Origin: an uncultured Sulfitobacter sp.
Lineage (GTDB): Bacteria > Pseudomonadota > Alphaproteobacteria > Rhodobacterales > Rhodobacteraceae
Assembly: GCA_938003685.1 (NCBI GenBank)
Contig: CALKXT010000181.1
Coordinates: forward strand, 1-54,191
Length of the DNA: 54,191 bases
Direction: 5' to 3'
Shown: in pieces, positions 18,690 to 26,796 of the stretch
How the letters are laid out: each line of letters starts with the position of its first letter
Position numbering within the stretch: the first letter of the stretch is position 1
The notes under the pieces: generated by a model
What the model saw: only the letters and a program-made list of their open reading frames with translations
Database searches by the model: none
What the model was told of the DNA's origin: nothing
Position numbers and translations under genes: made by a program

Positions 18690-19544
18690 ATGGCCAAGAG
18701 TGTATTTCAAAATTCAACCATTGATACCCCTTCCAACCCAGGCGTGCGCGAGATAACCCAAACTGAAGTGGATCATTTTCGCAAAAATGGGTGGGTCATT
18801 TTAAGACAGTTCATGGCACCCTCGTCGGTGGCACAAATCAAAGAACGCGCAACGCAAAGAATGGGCACAGACCCGCAAACAGTCACCCGGCTTTCACCTG
18901 ATGAACGGATTGAGAACGAATACAATTGGTATGCGCGTTGGGATGGCCCATCGCACGCGGATGATTGGATCAAATCCTTTAGCCACTCCAACAGTGCAGG
19001 CAGCATGGCGGCGGCGGCGACCGAGCTATCGGGCAGTACCATTCGGTTCTATTTCGATCACATTTTCACCAAACGCCCGGCATCCAAAAGCGGCGGACCA
19101 ACACCTTGGCATCAGGATCTGCCGCACCATCCTCTTGATCGTCAAGGCGGACTGACCATGTGGACACCTCTTGTCGATTGCCCTGCAGAAATGGGAACAA
19201 TGCGGTTTTTGAACGGATCTCATAAAGCTGGCATTTTTGGGCGCTTCCTAAATCGGAGTGATGGCGTCAGCTTGGTAGATGAATACCCGGATGTTATAAA
19301 AGACTTTGAAGTGTCCGACCCTCTCGACATGAAAGTCGGTGACACGACGGTCCACAATTTGGCGGTTATTCATCATGCGCCTGAAAACCTGACTGACAAA
19401 CCACGCTGGGTTTATGCTTGCCAATGGCTACCTGTCAAAGCGCGTTTTACTGGTGCCCCTAATCACCGTACTGATGGATTAAACATGCCGATTGACCAGC
19501 CGCTGGATCACCCGATGTTCCCGGTGATTGAAGTTCGAAAATAA
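18690..19544 (+). CDS. Phytanoyl-CoA dioxygenase (PhyH) family Fe(II)/2-oxoglutarate oxygenase
   Basis: A 284-residue PhyH-type oxygenase. The iron triad is visible: H141 and D143 in TPWHQDLPHH and the distal His in AVIHHAPENL (H228), followed by R239 (DKPRW) for 2-oxoglutarate. Such enzymes hydroxylate, desaturate or halogenate small substrates; because the first-sphere Asp is present, it is a hydroxylase-type enzyme rather than a halogenase. An AAAGGAA-type ribosome binding site precedes the ATG. It is divergent from the amidase operon with a shared regulatory region, and is followed 64 bp later by the second NDK-like gene. Confidence 0.87.
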   Translation: MAKSVFQNSTIDTPSNPGVREITQTEVDHFRKNGWVILRQFMAPSSVAQIKERATQRMGTDPQTVTRLSPDERIENEYNWYARWDGPSHADDWIKSFSHSNSAGSMAAAATELSGSTIRFYFDHIFTKRPASKSGGPTPWHQDLPHHPLDRQGGLTMWTPLVDCPAEMGTMRFLNGSHKAGIFGRFLNRSDGVSLVDEYPDVIKDFEVSDPLDMKVGDTTVHNLAVIHHAPENLTDKPRWVYACQWLPVKARFTGAPNHRTDGLNMPIDQPLDHPMFPVIEVRK

Positions 19545-19608
19545 GGTACTGGACGTGCGATTTATTCTGCGCTCATGACATCTCGATTTTGTGGAAAGCA
19601 AACCTCGC

Positions 19609-20598
19609 ATGCCGGAAAAAACAGAAATCAAACCGACGCCACAACCAAAAGATTCTGTTGAGAACGATCTTGATTTTCATGATCTCACACGTGTTCCTCT
19701 AAAGGCAGACGCCTATCGCCGCGAAGTTTACTTTCGCGAAGGGTTGGATTTTTTTCGAGCGAAATTTGGTCAAAATGCGCTGCAAATCGCTGCCCGCTTA
19801 GCCCTGCTTGTGGTTAAACCCGATGGAATATCCGGTAACAAAGTCCCGATAGTTTTGGATTTTCTTGATACCCATGGATTTGAATGTATAGCAGCACGCA
19901 ACATCGATATGTCCGAAAAAGTATGGCGTGAGTTGTGGCGCTATCAACTAACCTCAGCAACATTCGACCGCTTGGCGATCAACGATCACTTGTTTAAGGA
20001 AACATCGCTTTTCTTACTTCTCAAAGACAAATCACAAACATCAAACATCCCAACCTCCGTTCGGTTAAGCCGCCTCAAAGGTGCGTCAAATATGCTTAAT
20101 CAATCGCCAGATTGCTTGCGTCGAGTTATAGGACAAGCGAACCGTATATTGAGCTGCATTCACGTCGCTGACGAACCCGCCGATATTATCCGTGAATGTG
20201 CATTGCTCGTGCCGCGCGACCAACAATCAGAGATGTTAAGCGCTTTGAAAACTGACGAACTGACGCAGCTTTCAAAGAATTGCATCAACGCTGCAATAGA
20301 ACTGGGTAACAAGGAGCAACGGACATTCAGGCTTTCTTTAGCGTGCAAACGGCTCGCACACACTTTGCATGGCTTGGATAATCCTGCTGCAATCAGGGCA
20401 AGGGAGTTGGTCGCACAAGCTGCTAAAACTCAAAAAATCTCATTTCGCGAACTGCGTGAGTGCCTTGCAGATAGTAAGGCCAGAATCGATGAATGGGATC
20501 TGATCGTCGTTGGATCTTTTTCTATGGAATATGATGAACCCGGACACCCAAAGCGAATTGGCAATCCCGCGCCTGATGCGTGGAGTACGCGTGTTTAA
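19609..20598 (+). CDS. NDK-like domain protein 2
   Basis: A 329-residue relative of the NDK-like protein at 11607-12506. It has KPDG at 70-73 (ATP-site lysine) and the catalytic-His equivalent H185 in CIHVADEP, with the same HVAD change from the canonical HGSD. A C-terminal helical region of about 130 residues again follows the NDK part. The shared HVAD motif in both copies, with the His kept, argues that they are one specialised family and probably work together or in sequence. An in-frame GTG at 19591 would add six residues; the ATG at 19609 is chosen but neither has a good ribosome binding site. Its stop is three bases from the convergent TauD-family gene. Confidence 0.75.
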   Translation: MPEKTEIKPTPQPKDSVENDLDFHDLTRVPLKADAYRREVYFREGLDFFRAKFGQNALQIAARLALLVVKPDGISGNKVPIVLDFLDTHGFECIAARNIDMSEKVWRELWRYQLTSATFDRLAINDHLFKETSLFLLLKDKSQTSNIPTSVRLSRLKGASNMLNQSPDCLRRVIGQANRILSCIHVADEPADIIRECALLVPRDQQSEMLSALKTDELTQLSKNCINAAIELGNKEQRTFRLSLACKRLAHTLHGLDNPAAIRARELVAQAAKTQKISFRELRECLADSKARIDEWDLIVVGSFSMEYDEPGHPKRIGNPAPDAWSTRV

Positions 20599-20601
20599 CA
20601 T

Positions 20602-21630
20602 TCACCCGTCATAGGCACGTCCCGCCGTGCTGCGATACCACGTCCTTAGCAAGTGCCGCTGACTGTCATGATCATCAAGATCAGAAAATGCCTCGCGCGA
20701 ATGGGCCATATTTAAGTTGTTGATGAACTGCATCTGATCGCTTTTCAGCGAAAACTGTACGCTAAAATTATCGATGGCCAAAACCTGTTCCAGCATGTCC
20801 AACGCTTCGCTTAGCACGCTGTCCATTTCGAGGCCCAACAATTCGTATCCGTTACGCACTAGATTAGGCGTCAACCGCGCGGCCAGTTGACCTTGTTCAA
20901 AATCAAACATCGCGACACGCATAACTTTTGGGGCCGACGCAGCGTGTTCTGCCTGACGGTCATAGAACATCGGCTCAAAAAGACGCTCCAACAGTTTGCC
21001 GTGATGCTCCAACATATGATTGAAGACGGTGTTCAGACTACAAACACGACTTGCCCCACCCTTTTCAGCCTGACGAATACAGTAAAGCCCAACACGTTTA
21101 GGCAATAGTGTGCCAAAAGCATTATCCGTGTGAAAAGACAATTCTCGGTTCGTTGTCGATCCCCGCACCCCATACCCCGCAGGACGGCGCGTGTCGCGTA
21201 CATCATAAATCATCGTGCCGTCCCATTTGGTTGCCACAACTCGATCAAACGCATTTCCGATCAACCAAAATAGGGACTTAATTTCATCAAGCGAACAACC
21301 ATCGGTATTGATCCCATTCACTACGGCGATGCCCGGCCCTACGTCCAATAGGCTGCGGATTGATGTCAGAAAGCTATGGGTTTCTTGCAAGGCATGGCGG
21401 CCTTTGTCCTCCAATAAGACCGGCAAAGGGCGCGCACGCAACAAACTTAATGCAGCGACTAGTTCAGCCCTTACTTGGCTGTCCAATTCAATGTTCAAGC
21501 ACGATCTATCAAAAGTTTCGCTCGTCCAACATTGGGTGGTTTGTTCAACCAGATCAAGCTCAACACCCGGCACGAACGAACTGCTCAAATCCAAAACGTC
21601 ACTTGCACGAATACCCGAAATTTTAGTCAT
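20602..21630 (-). CDS. TauD/clavaminate synthase-like Fe(II)/2-oxoglutarate oxygenase
   Basis: A 342-residue protein of the TauD/TfdA fold. H167 and D169 in LSFHTDNAFG are the first two iron ligands, and the C-terminal NLNMAHSREAFSD followed by LLRTWYR gives the distal H310 and the 2-oxoglutarate-binding Arg, the pattern of clavaminate-synthase-like oxygenases. The likely role is stereospecific hydroxylation or desaturation of a free or carrier-bound amino acid. The ATG at 21630 with a GGTGG-like leader is preferred to a GTG at 21639. It is transcribed alone, convergent with the NDK-like gene and divergent from the enolase gene (about 210 bp apart). Confidence 0.85.
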   Translation of the reverse strand: MTKISGIRASDVLDLSSSFVPGVELDLVEQTTQCWTSETFDRSCLNIELDSQVRAELVAALSLLRARPLPVLLEDKGRHALQETHSFLTSIRSLLDVGPGIAVVNGINTDGCSLDEIKSLFWLIGNAFDRVVATKWDGTMIYDVRDTRRPAGYGVRGSTTNRELSFHTDNAFGTLLPKRVGLYCIRQAEKGGASRVCSLNTVFNHMLEHHGKLLERLFEPMFYDRQAEHAASAPKVMRVAMFDFEQGQLAARLTPNLVRNGYELLGLEMDSVLSEALDMLEQVLAIDNFSVQFSLKSDQMQFINNLNMAHSREAFSDLDDHDSQRHLLRTWYRSTAGRAYDG

Positions 21631-21839
21631 TCCACCCACACCTGAAAATGCCCCTATTCACGAAAAGCTTACACCAACTAGGTAGCAACTCGAAAGAAAA
21701 ATTCCCGCCTAAAGTGTGATCCTTCAAGCCGCAGTGAAAGCGGCGCGGTACCGCAAACATAGCGACTTCGCGTCCTCTGCGCCTTGTAATGCATCAGCAT
21801 CGTCCCTAAAACGGCGCATATATTAAATGGAGTTTCTCA

Positions 21840-23129
21840 ATGTCGAAAATCGAAAAGGTTCGCGCGCGTGAAGTGCTCGATAGTCGTGGCAATCCAACGG
21901 TACAAGCAGACGTTCTTTTGGACTGTGGCAGCATTGGTTCAGCTATTGTCCCGTCAGGCGCATCGACTGGAGAAAATGAAGCCGTTGAGTTGCGCGATGG
22001 CGGGGAACGCTATCTTGGCAAAGGTGTTTTGACAGCCGTCAACGCCGTGAATACAGAAATCGCCGCTGAGATTATTGGCCGCGATGCGTCTAACCAACGT
22101 GGCGTTGACGAAGCGATGATCGCACTGGACGGCACCAAAAACAAATCACGCATGGGTGCAAATTCAATCCTTGCCGTGTCCCTCGCCCTTGCCAAGGCAG
22201 CCGCAGCTAGTTACCGCATGCCGCTTTATCAATATATCGGCGGCTCGAACGTGCGCACCATGCCTGCACCGGGCATGAACATCATCAACGGTGGTGCCCA
22301 TGCTGATAACCCAATGGATTTTCAGGAATTCATGGTCATGCCAATCAATGCAACATCGATGGCAGAATCCATCAGAATGGGAGCCGAGGTTTTCCACACG
22401 CTGCGCAAAGAACTATCTGCCGCAGGTCACCAAACCAATGTGGGTGACGAAGGTGGCTTTGCCCCGAATGTTGCGAACGCACGCGAAGCGATGGATTTCA
22501 TCATGCGATCGATTGAAAAGGCCGGATACAAACCGGGCGTCGATCTGGCCTTTGTTCTTGATCCCGCACCATCCGAATTCTGGAAAGACGGCGCGTATCA
22601 CTACGAAGGCGAAGGCCTTGTGCGTAGCGTTGAGGAACACGTTGCCTACCTTGCAGAATTGGTTCGCGATTATCCGATCATCTCAATCGAAGACCCCTGC
22701 GCCGAATTCGACCGCGCGGGTTGGCAGTCGATCACCAAGGACCTAGGTTCACAAATCCAGCTTACTGGTGACGACAACTTCTGTACCAACATCGACTTGC
22801 TGAACGATGGTATCGAAAACGGGATTGCAAACTCGGTTCTGGTTAAGATCAATCAGATCGGCACATTGACCGAAAGCTTGGATGTTGTCGAACGTGCCCA
22901 TAAGGCTGGCTATACTGTTGTGATGTCCCACCGCTCCGGTGAAACCGAAGACACAACTGTGGCTGACCTTGCCGTTGCGACTGGCTGTGGTCAGATCAAA
23001 ACCGGCTCATTGTCGCGTTCAGACCGAACCGCAAAATATAACCGTTTGATCAACATCGAGGAAGAGTTGGGCAGCCGCGCAATCTACGGCGACCAGCACT
23101 TTCTTAGCTCATTGAAGTGGTCAAACTAA
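21840..23129 (+). CDS. eno: Enolase (phosphopyruvate hydratase), probable second copy
   Basis: A 429-residue full-length enolase. The catalytic set is intact: FQEFMVMP (Glu), the SEF Glu, IED, GDD, the Lys in LVKINQIG and [10 protein letters not shown]. Several normally invariant neighbours differ from standard alphaproteobacterial enolase: GDDNFCTN for [17 protein letters not shown] for IEDGMAEDD, and LDPAPSEF for LDAASxEF. With its placement inside a biosynthetic island, this suggests a paralogue, either a self-resistance copy or one with an altered PEP/2-phosphoglycerate-like substrate. It could still be the only enolase of the organism. TGGAG at 21828-21832 is the ribosome binding site. 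It is monocistronic, with a terminator directly after it. Confidence 0.9.
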   Translation: MSKIEKVRAREVLDSRGNPTVQADVLLDCGSIGSAIVPSGASTGENEAVELRDGGERYLGKGVLTAVNAVNTEIAAEIIGRDASNQRGVDEAMIALDGTKNKSRMGANSILAVSLALAKAAAASYRMPLYQYIGGSNVRTMPAPGMNIINGGAHADNPMDFQEFMVMPINATSMAESIRMGAEVFHTLRKELSAAGHQTNVGDEGGFAPNVANAREAMDFIMRSIEKAGYKPGVDLAFVLDPAPSEFWKDGAYHYEGEGLVRSVEEHVAYLAELVRDYPIISIEDPCAEFDRAGWQSITKDLGSQIQLTGDDNFCTNIDLLNDGIENGIANSVLVKINQIGTLTESLDVVERAHKAGYTVVMSHRSGETEDTTVADLAVATGCGQIKTGSLSRSDRTAKYNRLINIEEELGSRAIYGDQHFLSSLKWSN

Positions 23130-23145
23130 GCACTCAATAACTACG

Positions 23146-23172
23146 GGGCGCGTGGATCATATCTACGCGCCC
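23146..23172. terminator. Stem-loop between convergent genes
   Basis: GGGCGCGTGGAT at 23146-23157 pairs with ATCTACGCGCCC at 23161-23172 (12 bp with one G-U pair) around a 3-base loop. It sits just after the enolase stop and touches the stop of the convergent nucleotidyltransferase gene. No long T-run follows on either strand, so it may be a bidirectional but inefficient terminator. Confidence 0.6.
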
Positions 23173-24365
23173 TAACTGCCTATTCTACCCCGCCGCAGCG
23201 TCGCATTAAGTTGGCTTTCATCGATCAATGGCTGCGCCTCCCATGCTTGATGCACACTAAAATCCCTTAGGCCCGTCACTTTGGCTTTTGCATCCGATAG
23301 GCCGCAATCATCTGCCAGCGCAGCGATCAGTTCGTCGACGGGCACACCACTACCAAAATATGGTAAGATATTCGCTGCAAAGGCTGGAAACGAATGTCGG
23401 TTTTCCGGGTTATTCAGTTCAAAAACTTCCACATGATCACCATATGACCGAAAGGCGATTTTTAGATTAAGCTGCGCAAGAGCAGCGGATCGCACATCAG
23501 TGCAAGGCTTGATTCTCGCGCAGCTTTCGCAAAAACCGCCGCCCCGTAATCTATGTTCAACCCATAAAAATGTCTGCCTAGAAAGCGTCAAAACCTTCTG
23601 CGCATAGGCATAAGTTTCTTGCGGATTCCCATCGGTAACGCCTTGCCGCAGAGCGAGATAGTACTGCGCAGCATTTGCTGGACCGTACAGCCCCGGGATG
23701 CGGCTGAACCAATCTGAGGGTAGTGATTGCAACTGGCTGATGCGCCACTTCATAACTGGGTTTGTTGCGCCAAACCCCGTCAGCAGCGCATCAATCGACC
23801 AGTCGAGCAGGTTTTGCACACAAAATACGACTGAGTACCAATCCTTCTGTTGGATCAAGCCACCCAAATCCAACTGTAGGGCTAACGCCTCGTGTCGGCT
23901 TCGGTTGTACTTTTGCCAATGAATGGCGTCTGCCGTCACGCAGCGTTGAAACACGCGCAGGTCATCTTCACCAAATATTGGCAACGCGGTATGCAAACGA
24001 TGTATCAGGCGCCGCTCATAATCTGTGAACCCTTTGGCGCTCTGATAGAGGTCGGCATCAGGTGTGCCCAGTAAGTTCAACTTACCCAGCAAACTGTTCA
24101 GCGCATCTGGCGTCATAATGAACGTGTCGCAAATAATCGGACCAAGCATCGTAACGATGTTACCCGTCTCTGACACTCCTGCACGTTCGCGGGCTGTGAT
24201 CAGCACAATATCAATATCAGATGCCGTGTTCCCAAGGCCCTCAACGAGAGATCCACAGACAAACACGACCTCCCCCAATTGCGGCTCAAGAGTGGTATGT
24301 AGGTGCGCCTGTAAGTCGGCCAGCAAAAAGCCAGCCTCCTTTAAGAATTCATCAAGGTTCATCAC
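23172..24365 (-). CDS. Nucleotidyltransferase-domain protein with possible PqqD-like C-terminus
   Basis: A 397-residue protein. Residues 33-56 hold the polymerase-beta-type nucleotidyltransferase signature VCGSLVEGLGNTASDIDIVL: GS at 38-39 and the metal-binding aspartates D50 and D52. The middle region looks helical. The last ~90 residues (HSFPAFAANILPYFGSG, then VPVDELIAALADDCG) read like a winged-helix PqqD-type domain, the fold used as a leader-peptide recognition element in RiPP pathways; this second point is a fold guess. It might nucleotidylate a peptide or small molecule. It is the third gene of a TPR / ferritin-like / nucleotidyltransferase operon and lies about 2 kb from the small peptide gene at 26525. 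Confidence 0.72.
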   Translation of the reverse strand: MMNLDEFLKEAGFLLADLQAHLHTTLEPQLGEVVFVCGSLVEGLGNTASDIDIVLITARERAGVSETGNIVTMLGPIICDTFIMTPDALNSLLGKLNLLGTPDADLYQSAKGFTDYERRLIHRLHTALPIFGEDDLRVFQRCVTADAIHWQKYNRSRHEALALQLDLGGLIQQKDWYSVVFCVQNLLDWSIDALLTGFGATNPVMKWRISQLQSLPSDWFSRIPGLYGPANAAQYYLALRQGVTDGNPQETYAYAQKVLTLSRQTFLWVEHRLRGGGFCESCARIKPCTDVRSAALAQLNLKIAFRSYGDHVEVFELNNPENRHSFPAFAANILPYFGSGVPVDELIAALADDCGLSDAKAKVTGLRDFSVHQAWEAQPLIDESQLNATLRRGRIGS

Positions 24366-24400
24366 AAAACTGCCTTCGCTTTATCCCAAGACAAAGCAGC

Positions 24401-25099
24401 CTATGCAGCAAGTTGAGTCGACAGTTCTTGTTCTTCGACGTTCAAAAGACGCGCCGCGCGTGGCACTATCTTTTTCCCGATAACACGATCACGAACGGCC
24501 TTTTTAGACTTGCCGCGAATGTGCCCAAACTGTTCAGCGATCATAAAATCATCATCCCCTTCTTCAAACACATAGGGTACAGCAACCGCATCACGAAAGT
24601 GGTTACGCGCTTCGCCCAGAAGGCTCTCGTCCCGTTTGATCAGCCACTCCACGAAATCCCAAGCTAATTTAGAATGCCGAGATTCATCTACAACGATTGT
24701 TTTGAGCACACTTTTGATGCCCTCGTCTGCTGTCAGTTCCATCCCTTCAGCAGCATAGGCAAGAGAAATAGTTTCGCTAACGCAGCCTTCAGATATTGCA
24801 GATTCGAGCATCGCAGATGCCGTTGTATTAGCGCTAAAAATCCCATCAAGGTTAAGTGGTCCGGGGCTCACTGGCCTTTGGAGAAACTTTGATGCAACGC
24901 CAAAGCATAAAGTCGCGTGATGCACTTCTTCTTTCATCGCTTGAATAGAAGAATACAAAAGCTCTGGTGGAGCACCAAGACTCATCAAATCTAATGTGAA
25001 CCGGGCGAAAGAGGCCACAGAGGCATGTTCCCCTAGGCCACTTTCGATCCAAGCTTCACCGATGTAGATACGTTCAGCTTCATTCATTATATTACCCAT
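24401..25099 (-). CDS. Ferritin-like diiron protein
   Basis: A 232-residue four-helix-bundle protein of the ferritin-like superfamily. Probable diiron ligands are E24 (GLGEHASVASFARF), E57/E58 with H60/H61 (KEEVHHATLCF), E105/E109 and E139/H142 (VDESRHSKLAWDF). Relatives with this HASVASFARF pattern are common, uncharacterised ferritin-like proteins. In this context it may be an oxygenase or oxidase on a pathway intermediate rather than iron storage. The start at 25099 is 13 bases after the TPR gene's stop; a second possible start is the in-frame ATG at 25087. Confidence 0.75.
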   Translation of the reverse strand: MGNIMNEAERIYIGEAWIESGLGEHASVASFARFTLDLMSLGAPPELLYSSIQAMKEEVHHATLCFGVASKFLQRPVSPGPLNLDGIFSANTTASAMLESAISEGCVSETISLAYAAEGMELTADEGIKSVLKTIVVDESRHSKLAWDFVEWLIKRDESLLGEARNHFRDAVAVPYVFEEGDDDFMIAEQFGHIRGKSKKAVRDRVIGKKIVPRAARLLNVEEQELSTQLAA

Positions 25100-25111
25100 T
25101 GTCTCTGAAGA

Positions 25112-25828
25112 TTAGATAGTAAGTTCGGGAATATCCGCACACCACGCGCTATCATCCGACAATTCAGCCAGGCGCGCTTCACCGTCGATGGTCAACGGTC
25201 GACCATGTACATCAAGCGCAATCCTCTGTGCCAAATCGCGACCGTTAAACTCTGGCAACAATGCAGGGCTTGCCGCACCAAGGCCAAGGATATTTGACAG
25301 GTCTGCAAAACGCGGATTGTCTTTAAACACTTTCGCTTGATCCATCGCCGCAGCAGGATTGCCCGCCGCAAGATGAAGCTGCGCCAAACGTGCGGCTGAT
25401 GTTGTATCCTTGGGGCATTTTTTCGCAGCACTTGTATAGGCTTCAATGGCGTCCTTGTTGCGGCCTGCCAAAACCAACGCATTACCCAACAAAGTGAATG
25501 AACTTACAACCTCATCAGACGTCGTTTCCTGCATCGCATAATCAGGTGCATTCGCAGCCAACTGAACCGCACGATCAAGCGCTTTTTCAGGTTTGTTCTG
25601 TCCAATCGATGTCAAAATCAAGCGTGACCATGCATCATAATTTTTTTCGTCCAACTGAATTGCCAATTCAAATTGCTCTGCGGCGTCTGCCTTGTAGCCT
25701 GCATGTTGCAACACTCGCCCGCGGGCCAAAGCCCCCTGCGAACAGTCTTCGCCAACGTATTTCAAGTCATTTTGCAGAGCGTTGAACATACGTTCTGCGA
25801 TCTCTTTTGTCTGCTCAAGGTTTTTCAT
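25112..25828 (-). CDS. Tetratricopeptide-repeat protein
   Basis: A 238-residue soluble protein with TPR-like helical pairs (AGYKADAAEQFELAIQLDEK, NKPEKALDRAVQLAANAPD, NKDAIEAYTSAAKKCPKD, TSAARLAQLHLAAGNPAAA). No signal peptide is seen. It is probably a scaffold or peptide-binding protein that organises partner enzymes. Its start has a strong ribosome binding site (AGGGGG, about 9 bases upstream), and it opens the operon with the ferritin-like protein and the nucleotidyltransferase. Which partner it binds is not visible. Confidence 0.75.
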   Translation of the reverse strand: MKNLEQTKEIAERMFNALQNDLKYVGEDCSQGALARGRVLQHAGYKADAAEQFELAIQLDEKNYDAWSRLILTSIGQNKPEKALDRAVQLAANAPDYAMQETTSDEVVSSFTLLGNALVLAGRNKDAIEAYTSAAKKCPKDTTSAARLAQLHLAAGNPAAAMDQAKVFKDNPRFADLSNILGLGAASPALLPEFNGRDLAQRIALDVHGRPLTIDGEARLAELSDDSAWCADIPELTI

Positions 25829-26440
25829 TCGTTAATCCCCCTATTTAGTAAAATATATAAAACTACAGTTCGGCTATACTGATTAATCTATCACATTATG
25901 AGATTTCCAAGAAGAGAAATTCAATAACGCAGTATTGGTCAACTACAGACACTTCTGAAATCGTGAGCTAAGTATTTGAAATTAAAAAAGCTAGTGACTA
26001 AAAGCAATCACAATTTAACCAAAGATTTCCTATGAATACAGTCATGATAACACCCCATATACTCCCTCACATACAGCATACATGACGCCACTACCTTTAG
26101 GTGTATTCATCAACTCACCATGATTCGCCCATAGGGAGTATTTTCGGCAAAAATTCGCCAGCCGTACACGTAGGCCACCTCATAGAAATTCCTTGCTCAG
26201 AGGTATCATTCCACGATGACAGGCGTGCGAAATTGAACGAAACACTGCTATCATATTCCAGAGAAAAATCGCTTTAGTCAATATTTATAGGACGTTTCGG
26301 GCAATATGCGCCTCACCGCCTCATCCCGATACATGAGCAAGGTGTTGACTTGACCTCACAACATGCATCCCGATTGCAGCGCCAGAAAACGCTACGGCGC
26401 GAACATGGTGTTCCCGTATTAGGATTTTAAGGCAAACCCA
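25829..26440. other. Long AT-rich intergenic region, no gene seen
   Basis: About 610 bp without a credible coding region between two divergent transcription units. It holds an AT-rich tract next to the TPR gene, a 9-bp inverted repeat (ATACTCCCT at 26059-26067 and AGGGAGTAT at 26133-26141, 65 bases apart), and GTCATG/CATGAC at 26041 and 26081. These could be regulator sites or a small RNA, but nothing decisive is visible. Confidence 0.5.
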
Positions 26441-26517
26441 TTGACACATCATTTTTTAGATTGCTTACTATCATAGGCTGAATTTTTTGCAGCCATTTTA
26501 AGTAGACGTAAAAGGAG
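26441..26517 (+). promoter_or_regulatory. Promoter and strong ribosome binding site of the small peptide gene
   Basis: A perfect -35 TTGACA at 26441-26446 is followed by a -10-like TTACTA/TACTAT around 26465-26471 (18-19 base spacer). A strong Shine-Dalgarno, AAAGGAG at 26511-26517, lies seven bases before the ATG at 26525. Together they predict high expression of the peptide, as expected for a precursor or scaffold peptide. Confidence 0.6.
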
Positions 26518-26524
26518 TAATGCG

Positions 26525-26728
26525 ATGATTCATACGAAAACGAACGCTAGCCAAAGCTCAAACTTCGACCTGAAGGCTAAATACGTTGACCTACATTCAC
26601 ACAATGCAGGTAAAACTATGACCGTAAGCGAACTTGAAGGTTTGCGCGCGGATGCAACTTCAGTTCCTGCTTCAAAGCACGGCCTTGAAGTAATTTGCGG
26701 CGCAAGCTGTGAAACCGGCGCTCAATAA
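26525..26728 (+). CDS. Candidate RiPP precursor / scaffold peptide (67 aa)
   Basis: A small gene with a strong promoter and ribosome binding site, followed by a stem-loop and a PP-loop enzyme gene. The peptide has a polar N-terminal leader-like half (FDLKAKYVDLHSHNAGKTMT) and a leader motif SELEGLRADA resembling the ELxxLxxDA helices of RiPP leaders. Its short C-terminus has two cysteines, C58 and C62, in EVICGASCETGAQ. It is not similar to any family I can name. Possible fates are: modification at the Cys or C-terminal residues, with the tail later cut off as product; or use as a scaffold to which amino acids are added. It is a real gene by its signals and position; the RiPP role is an inference. 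Confidence 0.68.
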   Translation: MIHTKTNASQSSNFDLKAKYVDLHSHNAGKTMTVSELEGLRADATSVPASKHGLEVICGASCETGAQ

Positions 26729-26733
26729 AAAAT

Positions 26734-26771
26734 AATTACGGGAGCGCAATTTTTCTGACGCTCCCGTAATT
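26734..26771 (+). terminator. Stem-loop after the peptide gene (attenuator)
   Basis: AATTACGGGAGCG at 26734-26746 pairs perfectly over 13 bp with CGCTCCCGTAATT at 26759-26771 around a 12-base loop. Only a short T/A tract follows (TTTAAAT), so it may stop part of the transcripts and protect the 3' end of the peptide mRNA. This would make much more peptide than PP-loop enzyme, a common design in RiPP operons. Confidence 0.75.
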
Positions 26772-26796
26772 TTAAATACTTAAAACAGGGTGTTCA

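Noticed and set aside
11607-23129. Phosphonate natural product cluster (enolase, PhyH and TauD oxygenases, NDK-like and phosphodiesterase genes)
   Set aside because: No PEP mutase, phosphonopyruvate decarboxylase or phn gene is visible in the window; the DUF1045 gene is with hemC. Kept only as a side idea under the enolase finding.
26279-26345. Possible transposase remnant or tiny gene in the spacer before the peptide gene
   Set aside because: Only a 15-codon frame was found, with no inverted repeat ends or family similarity.
26525-26728. Lanthipeptide or sactipeptide precursor
   Set aside because: No LanB, LanC, LanM, radical SAM or YcaO gene is near; only a PP-loop enzyme follows, so a named RiPP class is not supported.
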